Source of the DNA: RDXT01 sp033765305
Lineage (GTDB): Bacteria > Bacteroidota > Bacteroidia > J057
Length of the DNA: 64,000 nt
Assembly (NCBI GenBank): GCA_033765305.1
Contig: JANRID010000040.1
Coordinates: 62,001 to 126,000 of the forward strand
Direction: 5' to 3'
Part shown: positions 37,503 to 46,564 of the stretch, piece after piece
Numbering within the stretch: position 1 is the stretch's first letter
Layout: every line of letters starts with the position of its first letter
The notes under the pieces: generated by a model
What the model was told of the DNA's origin: nothing
The model's database searches: none
What the model saw: only the letters and a program-made list of their open reading frames with translations
Program-made: the position numbers and the translations under genes

Positions 37503-38815
37503 TGAACCGCTCCCGCCGCTCCGTGCCGCACGGCCTGCTCCTGGCAGCGCTTCTCGTGTTCGCAGGCTCCGGATCTGCCGCTGTGCTGCACGCGGGCCCG
37601 GGCCAGCTTCTGGGCAGCATCCGCGATGCCATCCGGCTGGCCGCGCCTGGCGATACGGTCTTCGTGCATCCCGGCTTCTATGCCGAGGGCAATCTGGTGG
37701 TCGATAAGCCGCTGGCGCTGATCGGAATCGGATATCCGGTGCTCGACGGGCAGCATCAGGCGGAAATCCTCACCATCCAGGCCTCCGGCACGCGGGTGCA
37801 GGGTTTTGAGATCCGCAACAGCGGCCAGATGAGCACCATCGATATCGCCGGCATCAAGGTCCTGGCTGTCAGCCGCGTTTCAATCGAGCAGAACCGCCTC
37901 TTCGACTGCAACTTCGGCATCTACCTGTCGAACACCGTGAACTGCCTCGTCAAATATAACCATATCGCCGGCACGCCCGCCGAAGAGCAGAATACCGGCA
38001 ACGGCATTCACCTCTGGAAATGCGACAGCGCCGCCATCGAACATAACTACGTGACCGGCCACCGGGACGGCATCTACTTCGAGTTTGTCACCCAGTCCCG
38101 CATCTTCGGCAACCTGAGCGAAGGCAATATCCGCTACGGCCTGCACTTCATGTTTTCCCATGAAGACCGCTACGAACGCAATACCTTCCGCCGCAACGGC
38201 GCCGGCGTGGCCGTGATGTACTCCCGCAAGGTGCAGATGTATGAGAATACCTTCGAACACAACTGGGGCGGAGCGGCCTACGGCATCCTGCTCAAGGATA
38301 TTTCGGACAGCGAGGTGGAATGCAGCCGCTTCGTGCACAACACGGCCGGCATCTACATGGAGGGATGCAGCCGCATCCGCTTCCGGCACAACGAGTTCCG
38401 CGAAAACGGCTGGGCCCTGCGCATCCAGGCAAGCTGCGATGCGAATGTGTTCAAAGACAATGGCTTCTACGGCAACTCCTTCGACGTGGCCACCAACGGC
38501 ACGATGGTCCTCAACGACTTCAACGGCAATTTCTGGGACCACTACGAAGGATACGACCTCGACCGGGACGGCACAGGCGATATCCCGTACCGGCCTGTGC
38601 GCCTCTTTTCGATGATCGCCGAACGGATGCCCCACGCCCTGATCCTCATGCGCAGCTTCATGGTGTACCTGCTGGACCGGGCAGAAAAGACCTTGCCCGT
38701 GCTGACCCCGGTCCGCCTCCTCGATGAACAGCCCCGGATGCAGCCTGTACTGCATGAGTCTGATTGTCAGGAGTTCGGGCCTGATCCGCTTTCTTTTGCG
38801 ATTCACCCTGCATAA
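37502..38815 (+). CDS. nosD: Nitrous oxide reductase maturation protein NosD
   Basis: Periplasmic right-handed beta-helix protein needed, with NosF and NosY, for CuZ maturation (probably sulfur supply). 437 residues, signal peptide ending near GSA, then CASH-type repeats rich in N and G, such as NTGNGIHLWKCDSAAIEHNYVTG and YGILLKDISDSEVECSRFVHN, and the family end NFWDHYEGYDLDRDGTGDIPYRP. The start ATG overlaps the last base of nosL. The tail after about residue 400 is variable. Confidence 0.94.
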   Translation: MNRSRRSVPHGLLLAALLVFAGSGSAAVLHAGPGQLLGSIRDAIRLAAPGDTVFVHPGFYAEGNLVVDKPLALIGIGYPVLDGQHQAEILTIQASGTRVQGFEIRNSGQMSTIDIAGIKVLAVSRVSIEQNRLFDCNFGIYLSNTVNCLVKYNHIAGTPAEEQNTGNGIHLWKCDSAAIEHNYVTGHRDGIYFEFVTQSRIFGNLSEGNIRYGLHFMFSHEDRYERNTFRRNGAGVAVMYSRKVQMYENTFEHNWGGAAYGILLKDISDSEVECSRFVHNTAGIYMEGCSRIRFRHNEFRENGWALRIQASCDANVFKDNGFYGNSFDVATNGTMVLNDFNGNFWDHYEGYDLDRDGTGDIPYRPVRLFSMIAERMPHALILMRSFMVYLLDRAEKTLPVLTPVRLLDEQPRMQPVLHESDCQEFGPDPLSFAIHPA

Positions 38816-38826
38816 TCGATACCCCT

Positions 38827-39384
38827 ATGAACAAGCTTTCGCATTTTGCTCTCGGCCTGCTGCTGGCATTCGGCTGTGCCTGCAATTCGCCTTCCGGATC
38901 CGCTTCGGCCTCTGCTGCCCCGGACGCTATGCCAGCAGGCGGCGGCCAGGCTTCCGTCAAAGATGATGTGTCGCAGAAGGATGTGGTCAAAGTAGCCATG
39001 GCCAGCCCGGATCACACCACGCTCGTCAAAGCCGTGCAGGCTGCCGATCTGGTGAACGCGCTCTCCAACGCAGGCCCGTTTACGGTTTTCGCTCCGGTCA
39101 ACGATGCCTTTGCCAAGCTGCCGCCCGGCACCGTCGAAGGGCTGCTGAAGCCTGAGCAGAAGACCACCCTGCAGGACATCCTGCAGTACCACGTGGCAGT
39201 GGCTGTGTACCGGCCTGAGATGCTGCGCGACGGCATGACCCTCGGCATGGCCAACGGCGGCAATGTGCGCGTCTCTGTGCAGGATGGCAAGATCCGCCTC
39301 AACGATGCCGCAACCGTCGTGGCCACAGTGCCCGCTTCCAATGGAATCGTGCACGTCATTGACGGCGTGCTGCTGCCCCAGTAA
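38827..39384 (+). CDS. Fasciclin (FAS1) domain lipoprotein within the nos operon
   Basis: 185 residues. Lipoprotein signal with Cys17 or Cys19 (AFGCAC), a Ser/Ala-rich linker, then one FAS1 domain (about 55-185) with the H1/H2 marks: GPFTVFAPVNDAFAKLP and ILQYHVAVAVY, ending NGIVHVIDGVLLPQ. FAS1 domains bind proteins or glycans. It lies between nosD and nosF, 11 and 39 bases from them, so is co-transcribed, but no role in N2O reduction is established to my knowledge. Confidence 0.9.
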   Translation: MNKLSHFALGLLLAFGCACNSPSGSASASAAPDAMPAGGGQASVKDDVSQKDVVKVAMASPDHTTLVKAVQAADLVNALSNAGPFTVFAPVNDAFAKLPPGTVEGLLKPEQKTTLQDILQYHVAVAVYRPEMLRDGMTLGMANGGNVRVSVQDGKIRLNDAATVVATVPASNGIVHVIDGVLLPQ

Positions 39385-39423
39385 TGTCTGTGTTGTACCT
39401 GATACCCTGATTATCCCGCTGCG

Positions 39424-40149
39424 ATGCTCCGGATCGACCAACTTACCAAGCGCTTTGGCCGTCAGTATGCCCTCGACCAGGTCTCCGCAACCCTGGAGGC
39501 CGGGCAGGCGGTGTCGCTGATCGGACCCAATGGCTCCGGCAAAACGACCCTGATCAAATGTGTGCTCGGGCTGGTGCGTCCGGACAGCGGAACGCTGTCG
39601 CTGCGGGGCGAAGATCTGCGCCTGGGCTGGGAATACCGCCGCCACATCGGCTATATGCCCCAGACTGGGCGCTTTCCAGATCATATGCGCGTCGGGCAGC
39701 TGCTCGATATGCTGCGCGAGGTGCGCCGCAGCACCTGCGACCGCCTGGACGAGGACCTGATCGGCGCTTTTCAGATTGCCCGGTTTGCCCACAAGCCCAT
39801 GCGCACCCTCTCCGGCGGCATGCGCCAGAAGGTCAGCGCCTCCATCGCCTTCCTCTTCGACCCTGCAGTGCTGATTCTCGACGAGCCGACCGCCGGCCTG
39901 GACCCGCCGGCAGCCGAGATCCTCAAAGAGAAAGTGCTGGCCGAAAAAGCCAAAGGCAAGCTGATTCTGATGACTTCGCACCTGCTGAGCGACCTGGAGG
40001 AACTGACCACCGAGGTCATGTACCTCCACGAAGGGCAGCTCCGCCTGTTCCTGCCGGTCGGACAGCTAAAATCCGAGACCGGCGAATCCACCCTCCAGCG
40101 GGCTGTCGCGCGCATCATGCGCGATTCCCTCAACGCCGCCGCCGCATGA
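39424..40149 (+). CDS. nosF: ABC transporter ATP-binding protein NosF
   Basis: ATPase of the NosDFY complex. 241 residues: Walker A GPNGSGKTT (34-42), signature LSGGM near 135, Walker B VLILDEPTAGLDPP after it, and the switch histidine in MTSHLL. The stop overlaps the nosY start (ATGA), a sign of stoichiometric coupling. Confidence 0.94.
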   Translation: MLRIDQLTKRFGRQYALDQVSATLEAGQAVSLIGPNGSGKTTLIKCVLGLVRPDSGTLSLRGEDLRLGWEYRRHIGYMPQTGRFPDHMRVGQLLDMLREVRRSTCDRLDEDLIGAFQIARFAHKPMRTLSGGMRQKVSASIAFLFDPAVLILDEPTAGLDPPAAEILKEKVLAEKAKGKLILMTSHLLSDLEELTTEVMYLHEGQLRLFLPVGQLKSETGESTLQRAVARIMRDSLNAAAA

Positions 40150-41003
40150 AGCCCCTATCTCCCGCGCTGCAAGCGCCCGTTTCCACCCTGGCGCTCAGCC
40201 CTGCGGCTGCAGCCCGCCGCATCCGCCCCGCTGCCATGATCCGGATTGTCCGCTATGTGCTGGCCGATATTCTGCAGAGCCGCTTTGTCATCGGATACTG
40301 CATCGGCCTGCTGGCCATTTCATTCGGCCTTTTCGGCCTGAGCGACAGCCCGGTGAAGGGGCTTGCCAGCCTGCTGAACCTGGTCCTCCTGATCGTGCCC
40401 CTGGCCAGCCTCATGTTCCCGGCCATCCACCTCTACCATGCCAGCGAATTTATCGAGCTGATGGCGGCGCAGCCCCTGCGCCGGAGCGTGATCCTGGGCA
40501 GCGAATACCTCGGGCTGGTGCTGGCTATGACGGCTGCCGTGCTGATCGGCATCGGAATTCCGGTTGCCATCTACCTGCCGGAGCCCGGCGGCTGGGCCTT
40601 GTGCCTGGCAGCCGCCGGGCTGACCTGGGTAGGCACATCGCTGGCCCTGCTCGTGGCGGTGTCTGCGCGGGATAAAGCCCGGGGTATTGGCATCGTGCTG
40701 CTGATCTGGCTGTATTTTGCGCTGCTCTACGATGCGCTGGTGCTGCTGCTGATGTTTGCCTTCGCCGATTACCCGATGGAGCAGCCCATGCTGCTGCTGA
40801 TGGCGCTCAACCCCATCGACCTGGCGCGGGTGGCCGTGATGCTGCAGCTGGACCTGGCTGCGCTGATGGGCTACACCGGCGCCCTCTTCCGCGAGTTTCT
40901 GGGCGCCGGGCCGGGCATCGCCGCAGCAGGCGGCATGACCCTGCTCTGGATCCTGCTGCCGCTGGGCTTGGCCTTCAGACGCTTCAGCCGGAAAGATTTG
41001 TAA
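40146..41003 (+). CDS. nosY: ABC transporter permease NosY
   Basis: 285 residues with six hydrophobic helices and the family stretch HLYHASEFIELMAAQPLRRSVILGSEYLGL. It pairs with NosF and NosD. The first ATG overlaps nosF; an ATG 30 codons in (before IRIVRYVLADIL) fits the usual NosY start better and the extra Ala/Pro-rich residues may not be translated. Last gene of the operon. Confidence 0.9.
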   Translation: MKPLSPALQAPVSTLALSPAAAARRIRPAAMIRIVRYVLADILQSRFVIGYCIGLLAISFGLFGLSDSPVKGLASLLNLVLLIVPLASLMFPAIHLYHASEFIELMAAQPLRRSVILGSEYLGLVLAMTAAVLIGIGIPVAIYLPEPGGWALCLAAAGLTWVGTSLALLVAVSARDKARGIGIVLLIWLYFALLYDALVLLLMFAFADYPMEQPMLLLMALNPIDLARVAVMLQLDLAALMGYTGALFREFLGAGPGIAAAGGMTLLWILLPLGLAFRRFSRKDL

Positions 41004-41375
41004 ATCGGCAGAAAAATAGAGGACGGTTGCTGCCGCCCGGACCAGGTCCGGGCGGTCCGCATATGGCTGCAAGGGGATGCCAGATGTCGGAAATAGCGCT
41101 GCATGAGCCAGATTTGCAGGCATCTGCTCAGGCGCAGCCCCGGCGACGGATGCAAGAATCTGCTGCGTTTCAGGCTGAAAACTGCTGGTACGCAGCATCC
41201 TGGCAGAGAATTTGAGGTGCCGGGCATATGCAGCGCATAACGGGATGCTGCCAGATCCGGCCTGCTGTCCGGGGCAGCCGTACCGGTTGTGCATCAAAAC
41301 TGACCGAACAGGTTCCAGCCTGTGTAAGGATGCAAGACGTTGCGTAATTTAGGGGGTAATTCTACGAAGTAGTCC
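41004..41375. other. Intergenic region after nosY, 372 bases
   Basis: Holds the hairpin at 41033-41055 and otherwise no recognised gene. Short open frames on both strands lack start context and similarity. A weak promoter-like TAATTTAG lies about 30 bases before the S8 protease gene. Confidence 0.4.
41033..41055 (+). terminator. Perfect hairpin closing the nos operon
   Basis: CCGCCCGGAC (41033-41042), loop CAG, GTCCGGGCGG (41046-41055). Thirty bases after nosY. There is no T run after it. Confidence 0.6.
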
Positions 41376-43610
41376 ATGTTGTTTCGGATCCTGTTCCGCA
41401 GTGTTTTCGGGCTTGCCGTCGCACTGCTTATCGCCCAGACGAGCCATGCCCAGGAGTTGTACTACTGGTCGAGTGGCGTCAAGCACCGGCTCGCGGAGAA
41501 TCCGCAGAGCGTGATCCTGTATCTGAATCAGGAAGTCCCGGAAGCTGCGCTGCGGATGTCCGCCCGCGCCGGGGACGCGCCTGTGCTCGGATACGGCGCA
41601 AACGGGGTGTCCCGGCTAGTCGTCGACCTGCCAGCCTCGCTGCGCGCTGCCGATCCGGACGCTGCCGCCAGGGCTTCCGGCGTCGATCCTGCCCTGCTGC
41701 GCAGTGCGGCCTTCGGCCTCAGCCTGGAGGAAGACCCCAGCTTTACGATGTGGCCCACCTACCGCATCGTATACCGGCCGGGAAAACTGTTCGACCGCAG
41801 CCGGATGATGGAGCTGCTCGGCGCCGGCGACTGGTCCTTCGGCGAAACCGGCGGCGGAATCCGCTATATCCAGGCTGGCGACCTCGCGCAGGTGCTGCCC
41901 GCCGCAAACCGGCTCTACGAGTCCGGCATGTTCGAGTGGTGCCACCCGGATTTTGCCTCGATCGCACACGGACAGAGCTATGTGCCGAATTACAGCTGCC
42001 CGCCCGCCGGCTTTGTCCTCCCTTCCGATCCATACATGAATGTGCAGTACTACCTGCACAATACCGGCAGCAACAGCAACTCCGTCTATCCCTACCGCCG
42101 CAACAACGACATCGACATCGATGCGCCGGAGGCCTGGTGCCTCTCGCTCGGCGACAGCAATATCATCGTGGCGGTTGTGGATGAAGGCGTGGAAGCCCAC
42201 GAGGATCTGGTGGATTACAATGGAAGCTCCCGCCTGCTGACCGGATACACCACGTCCGATCCCGCCGGCGTAGGGGAGCCGCGCAACAACAACGATGCCC
42301 ATGGCCAGGCAGTGGCAGGCATTATCGCCGCCTCCCACAACAATCTCGGCGGAGCCGGGATCGCGCCGAATGTGAAGATTCTGCCGGTGCATGTGTACAT
42401 CGACGGCGTATCTTCCCCGAGCGAATTTGCCGATGCGATCAGCTGGGCCTGGCAGAATGGTGCGGATGTGATCAACAACTCCTGGGCGTACAGCGTCTGT
42501 TCCCAGAATCTCTACCCGGTGATCGATCAGGCTATTTTGGATGCAGTCACCCTCGGACGGGGCGGCAAGGGTGCTGTTGTCACCTTCTCCGCCGGCCAGA
42601 GCACCGTATCCAGGTCCTGCATCGCCTATCCGTCCAACAGTCCGTATGTAATCACGACGGGCGCCGTCGATCAGCGCGCCCGCAGGACCAATTATTCCCG
42701 TGAAGGCAGCCAGCTCGATCTGGTCGCACCGTCTTCGATCAAAGACTCCATCGAGGTCAATGTAACCGTGATGGACCGCATGGGAGATCTGGGATACAAT
42801 TTCACGGGTATTCCCTACACAGACTACACCAACCGGAACTATACCATGTGGTTCGGGGGCACGTCGGTCTCCTGTGCGCAGACCTCCGGCGTTTCGGCCC
42901 TGGTGCTGTCGGTCAATCCCAACCTCACCTACACCGAGGTGCGCAACACCCTGATCACCACGGCAGACAACATGGGCGCGGCAGGCTTCGACACCATCTT
43001 CGGCCACGGACGGCTCAACGCCTACGCAGCAGTCTCTTCTGCCTCCACCAACCTGCCTGTCGAATGGCTCTCGTTCCGGGGCTGGGAAACGCAGGCAGGC
43101 GTGCTGCTCGAATGGGTGACCGTGAGCGAGACCGGCAATGCCTACTATGCCGTCGAACGCATCGCCAACGGCCAGGCCATCGAGCTGGGCCGGGTGGCAG
43201 GCGCGGGCACCACGGCCGATCGCCAGACCTATACCTTCGAGGACCGCAGGCCGCTGCCCGGGCTGAATGTGTACCGCCTGCGGCAGGTGGATCAGGACGG
43301 TTCGCAGAGCTTTTCCTCCCTGGTGGAGATCTGGACGGAGCCGGGCGGCGCAGCCATGCTTTCGGTTCCCTATCCCAATCCGGCCTCGGACGCCTTCACC
43401 TTCGAGCTGCTGGGGCTGGCTGGCCAGGAAGTGCGCTGGAGCCTGCTCGATCTCCAGGGGCGGGCCATGTACAGTGCCGTGCTGGTGCCCCAGGCTGCGG
43501 TGGAAGCCGTGCCGGTTCAGGCAGCTTCGCTGCCGGCGGGCATGTACGTGCTCCGCGTGGAATCGGGCGGGCATACACCTGCATTGCAGCGCGTGACGAT
43601 CTTGAAATAA
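41376..43610 (+). CDS. Subtilisin-like S8 serine protease with T9SS sorting domain
   Basis: 744 residues: signal peptide (cleavage after SHAQ), propeptide-like region to about 210, S8 catalytic domain (about 225-555), linker domain, and a type A sorting domain (about 665-744; PYPNPASDAFTFELLG...VTILK). The triad appears as Asp269 (VVDEG), His309 (AHGQAVAG) and Ser497 (GGTSVSC). Variants: HGQ in place of HGT, and SAGQS at 405-409 where the oxyanion Asn of AAGN is expected, so Gln408 replaces Asn. The GTS block also lacks its usual proline. Likely surface-exposed or released. A strong terminator follows. Confidence 0.9.
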   Translation: MLFRILFRSVFGLAVALLIAQTSHAQELYYWSSGVKHRLAENPQSVILYLNQEVPEAALRMSARAGDAPVLGYGANGVSRLVVDLPASLRAADPDAAARASGVDPALLRSAAFGLSLEEDPSFTMWPTYRIVYRPGKLFDRSRMMELLGAGDWSFGETGGGIRYIQAGDLAQVLPAANRLYESGMFEWCHPDFASIAHGQSYVPNYSCPPAGFVLPSDPYMNVQYYLHNTGSNSNSVYPYRRNNDIDIDAPEAWCLSLGDSNIIVAVVDEGVEAHEDLVDYNGSSRLLTGYTTSDPAGVGEPRNNNDAHGQAVAGIIAASHNNLGGAGIAPNVKILPVHVYIDGVSSPSEFADAISWAWQNGADVINNSWAYSVCSQNLYPVIDQAILDAVTLGRGGKGAVVTFSAGQSTVSRSCIAYPSNSPYVITTGAVDQRARRTNYSREGSQLDLVAPSSIKDSIEVNVTVMDRMGDLGYNFTGIPYTDYTNRNYTMWFGGTSVSCAQTSGVSALVLSVNPNLTYTEVRNTLITTADNMGAAGFDTIFGHGRLNAYAAVSSASTNLPVEWLSFRGWETQAGVLLEWVTVSETGNAYYAVERIANGQAIELGRVAGAGTTADRQTYTFEDRRPLPGLNVYRLRQVDQDGSQSFSSLVEIWTEPGGAAMLSVPYPNPASDAFTFELLGLAGQEVRWSLLDLQGRAMYSAVLVPQAAVEAVPVQAASLPAGMYVLRVESGGHTPALQRVTILK

Positions 43611-43634
43611 TATCGGGTTTTTGGAAGATAGACG

Positions 43635-43668
43635 GGCGCGGCTCCTTGCGGGGCCGCGCCAGGTTTTT
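43635..43668 (+). terminator. Intrinsic terminator after the S8 protease gene
   Basis: GGCGCGGCTCC (43635-43645), loop TTGC, GGGGCCGCGCC (43650-43660), AGG and five T. One G-T pair in the stem. Confidence 0.85.
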
Positions 43669-43702
43669 GGCGGCGGCCTGTGCACGGTCTGCCTGCGGCC
43701 TG

Positions 43703-43710
43703 TATATTTG
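43703..43710 (+). promoter_or_regulatory. -7 element before the M20 deacetylase gene
   Basis: TATATTTG, full consensus, 28 bases before the start codon. No clear -33 element at the right distance. Confidence 0.5.
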
Positions 43711-43738
43711 CCCGCTGTACTGTGACCCCCTGCCTCCT

Positions 43739-44839
43739 ATGACTGTCGATTCTGCCCGGATTGCCCAGCTCCAGGAAGCCGCCTACGGCCTGCTGCGCGA
43801 GCTGATTGCCATTCCCTCCTTCAGCCGGGAAGAATCCGGCACTGCCAGCCGCATCGAGGCATTTTTCCGGGACGCCGGCGTGGACACCCGCCGCACCGGC
43901 AACAATGTCTGGGCGCGCAGCCGCCACTTCCGCGAGGGCCTGCCCGTCGTGCTGCTCAATTCCCACCACGATACCGTGCGCCCGCATGCGGCCTGGACCT
44001 ATGACCCGTTTACCCCTGCAGAATCAGACGGGCGCTTGTACGGACTGGGGAGCAATGACGCCGGCGGCGCCCTGACCGCCCTGATGGCGGTGTTTCTCTA
44101 CTTCCACGACCGCCCCGGCCTGCCGTTCAACCTGCTCTTCGCTGCCTCGGCAGAGGAGGAGATCTCCGGTGTCCAGGGCATCGAGGCCATTCTGCCCGAA
44201 CTGGGCCCCATCGATCTGGGAATCGTGGGCGAGCCGACACAGATGCACCTGGCAATCGCGGAAAAAGGCCTGCTGGTGCTCGACTGCACCGCGCGCGGCC
44301 GTGCCGGGCATGCAGCACGCGAGGAAGGCCTGAATGCCATCTATGAGGCCCTGGCCGATATCGAATGGTTCCGGACCTACCAGTTTGCGCAGGTGTCGGA
44401 CTTTCTGGGGCCGGTCAAGATGACCGTCACCCAGATCCAGGCCGGCTCGCAGCACAACGTGGTGCCGGACAGCTGCGCCTTTGTCGTAGATGTCCGCACC
44501 AATGAATGCTACAGCAACCGCGAAGCCTATGACCTGATCTGCGCGCATGTGCGCTCCGAAGTGCGCGCGCGCTCGTTCCGGCTCAATTCCTCCCGTCTGC
44601 CCGAAGCGCACCCCGTGGTGCAGCGCGGGCTCGCCCTGGGCCGCCGGATCTACGGCTCGCCGACCACCTCCGACCAGGCCCTGATGCCGTTTCCCACCCT
44701 GAAGATCGGCCCCGGCGACTCCGCCCGCTCGCATACCGCCGACGAATACCTGCTCCGCAGCGAGCTGGAGGAGGGCATCGATCTGTATATCAGGCTGCTG
44801 GAAGGGCTGGATCTGCAGGCCTGGCGCTTCAGCGCATGA
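43739..44839 (+). CDS. M20-family amidohydrolase (ArgE/DapE-like deacetylase)
   Basis: 366 residues. Zinc ligands and catalytic residues are visible in NSHHDTV (His and Asp), LGSNDAGGAL (bridging Asp), AASAEEEISG (base Glu plus Glu ligand) and the late His of ARSHTADE. The dimerisation lid domain (about 180-280) has GRAGHAAR and VTQIQAGSQHNVVPDSC. In Bacteroidota such a protein often serves as the N-acetyl/N-succinyl-ornithine deacylase of arginine synthesis, but no arg genes are adjacent, so the substrate is inferred. The end overlaps the convergent gene by 11 bases. Confidence 0.85.
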   Translation: MTVDSARIAQLQEAAYGLLRELIAIPSFSREESGTASRIEAFFRDAGVDTRRTGNNVWARSRHFREGLPVVLLNSHHDTVRPHAAWTYDPFTPAESDGRLYGLGSNDAGGALTALMAVFLYFHDRPGLPFNLLFAASAEEEISGVQGIEAILPELGPIDLGIVGEPTQMHLAIAEKGLLVLDCTARGRAGHAAREEGLNAIYEALADIEWFRTYQFAQVSDFLGPVKMTVTQIQAGSQHNVVPDSCAFVVDVRTNECYSNREAYDLICAHVRSEVRARSFRLNSSRLPEAHPVVQRGLALGRRIYGSPTTSDQALMPFPTLKIGPGDSARSHTADEYLLRSELEEGIDLYIRLLEGLDLQAWRFSA

Positions 44840-45899
44840 ACGCACGCAGCCGCTGCACGATGCGCTCCGCATCGGGGTCCTGATCGAGCACCGCTTCGAG
44901 GATCGGAATGCCGCTCAGCTCGGTTTCCTGCGCAAAATACGCATCCGAATACTCGGCCAGCATAATATCCGGATAGTCCGGGCTTACATATACCTCCACG
45001 ATCCGGTAGCAGCCCTGCTCGAAGAGGTAGTCGATGCCGATCAGGCGGTCCTCGCTGTGCCAGCGGCAGATGAGCAGGAGGGGGCTTTCAAGAAAGGAAT
45101 CCTGCTGATTGACCAGATAGCCCAGAGAAAAGAACACATTGTAATGCCGCTGGGGCCGGATTGGGCTGCCGCTCAGCAGCAGCTCGGCACGTGCAATGGC
45201 TGCATGGATCACATTTCCGGCCAGCCGGTCAGGGTCCAGGCGGCTCATCCGCTGCCAGCGCCCTTCGAAGGTATAATACTGCATATCCCCCAGCCGCAGC
45301 TTGTAGTTGAAGCTCGGGTCCCCGTCCAGCACATAGCCGGGATAATACCACCGGAGCCCCTGCCCGATGCCGTAGCGGATCTCGCAGAGCATGGTATACA
45401 GGCCGGGGCTGAGGCGGCTGTACTCGGCATCGAAGAGCCCCAGCAGGCTGGCAGCAGCGCGTGCGCCGATGTCGAAATAGCTCGCGGCGATGAGGCGGTC
45501 GCCATCGTATACCCGTACCTCGCGGGTCTGAAACAGCGAACGGGAAATGCCGGCGAAGAGAAAGTCCTCCAGCGTCGGGAAAATAAAGCCCCGGAACCGG
45601 GCCTTCTGGGCCTGGTACAGCCGTTCCGTATCGGCATCTGGCTGCACCGGCCCGATTTCGGTGCGGAAGCCCGCATGCCTGCGCAGAATGCGCTGCAGGC
45701 TTCCGGATGGCGAATAGCCGTCCAGCGGCAGCCGGATGTTGAGGATCGAAAACAGGCCCCCTTCCATGCACAGCACACGGGGACGGAACAGGGCGGGTCC
45801 GCCCCGGAACCAGCCGCCGGCCAGCAGCCGGTCGAGCCGGGCGGGGGGCAGTTCGCGGGGCTGGATCAGATCGATCAGCCGTTTACGGTCCGGATGCAT
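44829..45899 (-). CDS. Arginine-tRNA-protein transferase-like protein (ATE/Bpt C-terminal type)
   Basis: 356 residues. The central block SRLSPGLYTMLCEIRYGIGQGLRWYYPGYVLDGDPSFNYKLRLG matches in pattern the ATE C-terminal domain, where the GNAT-like fold transfers an amino acid from tRNA to a protein N-terminus. The N-terminal half (WFRGGPALFRPRV and GYSPSGSLQRILRRH) has the ATE-like substrate region but lacks the cysteine cluster of eukaryotic ATE. Role would be N-degron marking. It starts four bases after the Nudix stop, so the two are probably one operon. Confidence 0.7.
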   Translation of the reverse strand: MHPDRKRLIDLIQPRELPPARLDRLLAGGWFRGGPALFRPRVLCMEGGLFSILNIRLPLDGYSPSGSLQRILRRHAGFRTEIGPVQPDADTERLYQAQKARFRGFIFPTLEDFLFAGISRSLFQTREVRVYDGDRLIAASYFDIGARAAASLLGLFDAEYSRLSPGLYTMLCEIRYGIGQGLRWYYPGYVLDGDPSFNYKLRLGDMQYYTFEGRWQRMSRLDPDRLAGNVIHAAIARAELLLSGSPIRPQRHYNVFFSLGYLVNQQDSFLESPLLLICRWHSEDRLIGIDYLFEQGCYRIVEVYVSPDYPDIMLAEYSDAYFAQETELSGIPILEAVLDQDPDAERIVQRLRAFMR

Positions 45900-45903
45900 G
45901 GGG

Positions 45904-46431
45904 TCAGGATCCTCCTACATGAACGCCCTCATACCCGGTGTGCAGATGCGCCAGGTAGGAGCGGATGGCAAAATCGCTGGAATGAAAAGCCAGCGCATCG
46001 TATGGGATCTCATCGAAGCGCACCAGCCGGGCTTCGAGGGTTTCCTCGCCGGGATGAAATACCGGCGCATGCAGGCGGGCAAGAAAGAACAGATAGATCT
46101 GGTTGATCCGGGAAATATTGTAAAGGCAATGCAGCCGCAGCAGCTCGACTTCCGCGCCGGCTTCTTCGAGGGTCTCCCGAAGGGCCCCTGCTTCAGCTGT
46201 TTCGCCGTTTTCGAGATAGCCGGCAGGCAGATTCCAGTACCCGGTCCGGGGCTCGATCGCCCGGCGGCACAGCAGAATCCGGTCTTCGTATACCGGCAGG
46301 CAGCCGACGATCATCCGCGGATTCTCGTAATGCACCGTTCCGCACACGGCGCACCAGTGCCTCGGGCGCGAATCGCCCGGCGGAACCGAAAACAGCAAGG
46401 AACTGCTTCCGCAGTGGCTGCAATACTTCAC
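45904..46431 (-). CDS. Nudix hydrolase with N-terminal zinc ribbon
   Basis: 175 residues. A zinc ribbon of two CxxC pairs (YCSHCGS near residue 3-8 and WCAVCG near 27-32) is followed by the Nudix box GYLENGETAEAGALRETLEEAG (its Glu residues bind the metal). Enzymes of this kind cleave nucleoside diphosphate-linked compounds; NudC-like NADH hydrolases have a similar ribbon, but this protein is shorter. I chose GTG at 46431, since the ribbon begins at once there and the residues upstream read as non-coding. Confidence 0.85.
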   Translation of the reverse strand: MKYCSHCGSSSLLFSVPPGDSRPRHWCAVCGTVHYENPRMIVGCLPVYEDRILLCRRAIEPRTGYWNLPAGYLENGETAEAGALRETLEEAGAEVELLRLHCLYNISRINQIYLFFLARLHAPVFHPGEETLEARLVRFDEIPYDALAFHSSDFAIRSYLAHLHTGYEGVHVGGS

Positions 46432-46536
46432 AGGGTGCCGGCAGTAAGAAATCAGGCTAAAAATAGGGAATTGAAAATAAATTGGACAAGCTGAAAACAC
46501 CCTGTAGCTTTCTTTGTTTAATATTGCGGGGCATGT

Positions 46537-46564
46537 ATTCAACAAAGTACATGCTTTGTTGAAT
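46537..46564. promoter_or_regulatory. Large palindrome covering the crtI start codon
   Basis: Arms ATTCAACAAAG and CTTTGTTGAAT (11 bases, perfect) separated by TACATG. The last two bases are the A and T of the crtI ATG. It may be a repressor site or an RNA hairpin that hides the start. A partial -7 element (TAATATTG) lies about 25 bases upstream. Confidence 0.7.

Noticed and set aside
41027..41227. Short open frames after nosY on both strands
   Set aside because: No start context, signal or similarity, and they cross the nos hairpin.
41616..43685. 689-codon open frame antisense to the S8 protease
   Set aside because: The plus-strand protease has signal, triad and sorting domain, so the opposite frame is a shadow.
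42848..43738. Extension of the M20 deacetylase frame back into the S8 protease gene
   Set aside because: The frame is open by chance; the family starts at the ATG at 43739, after a terminator and a -7 element.
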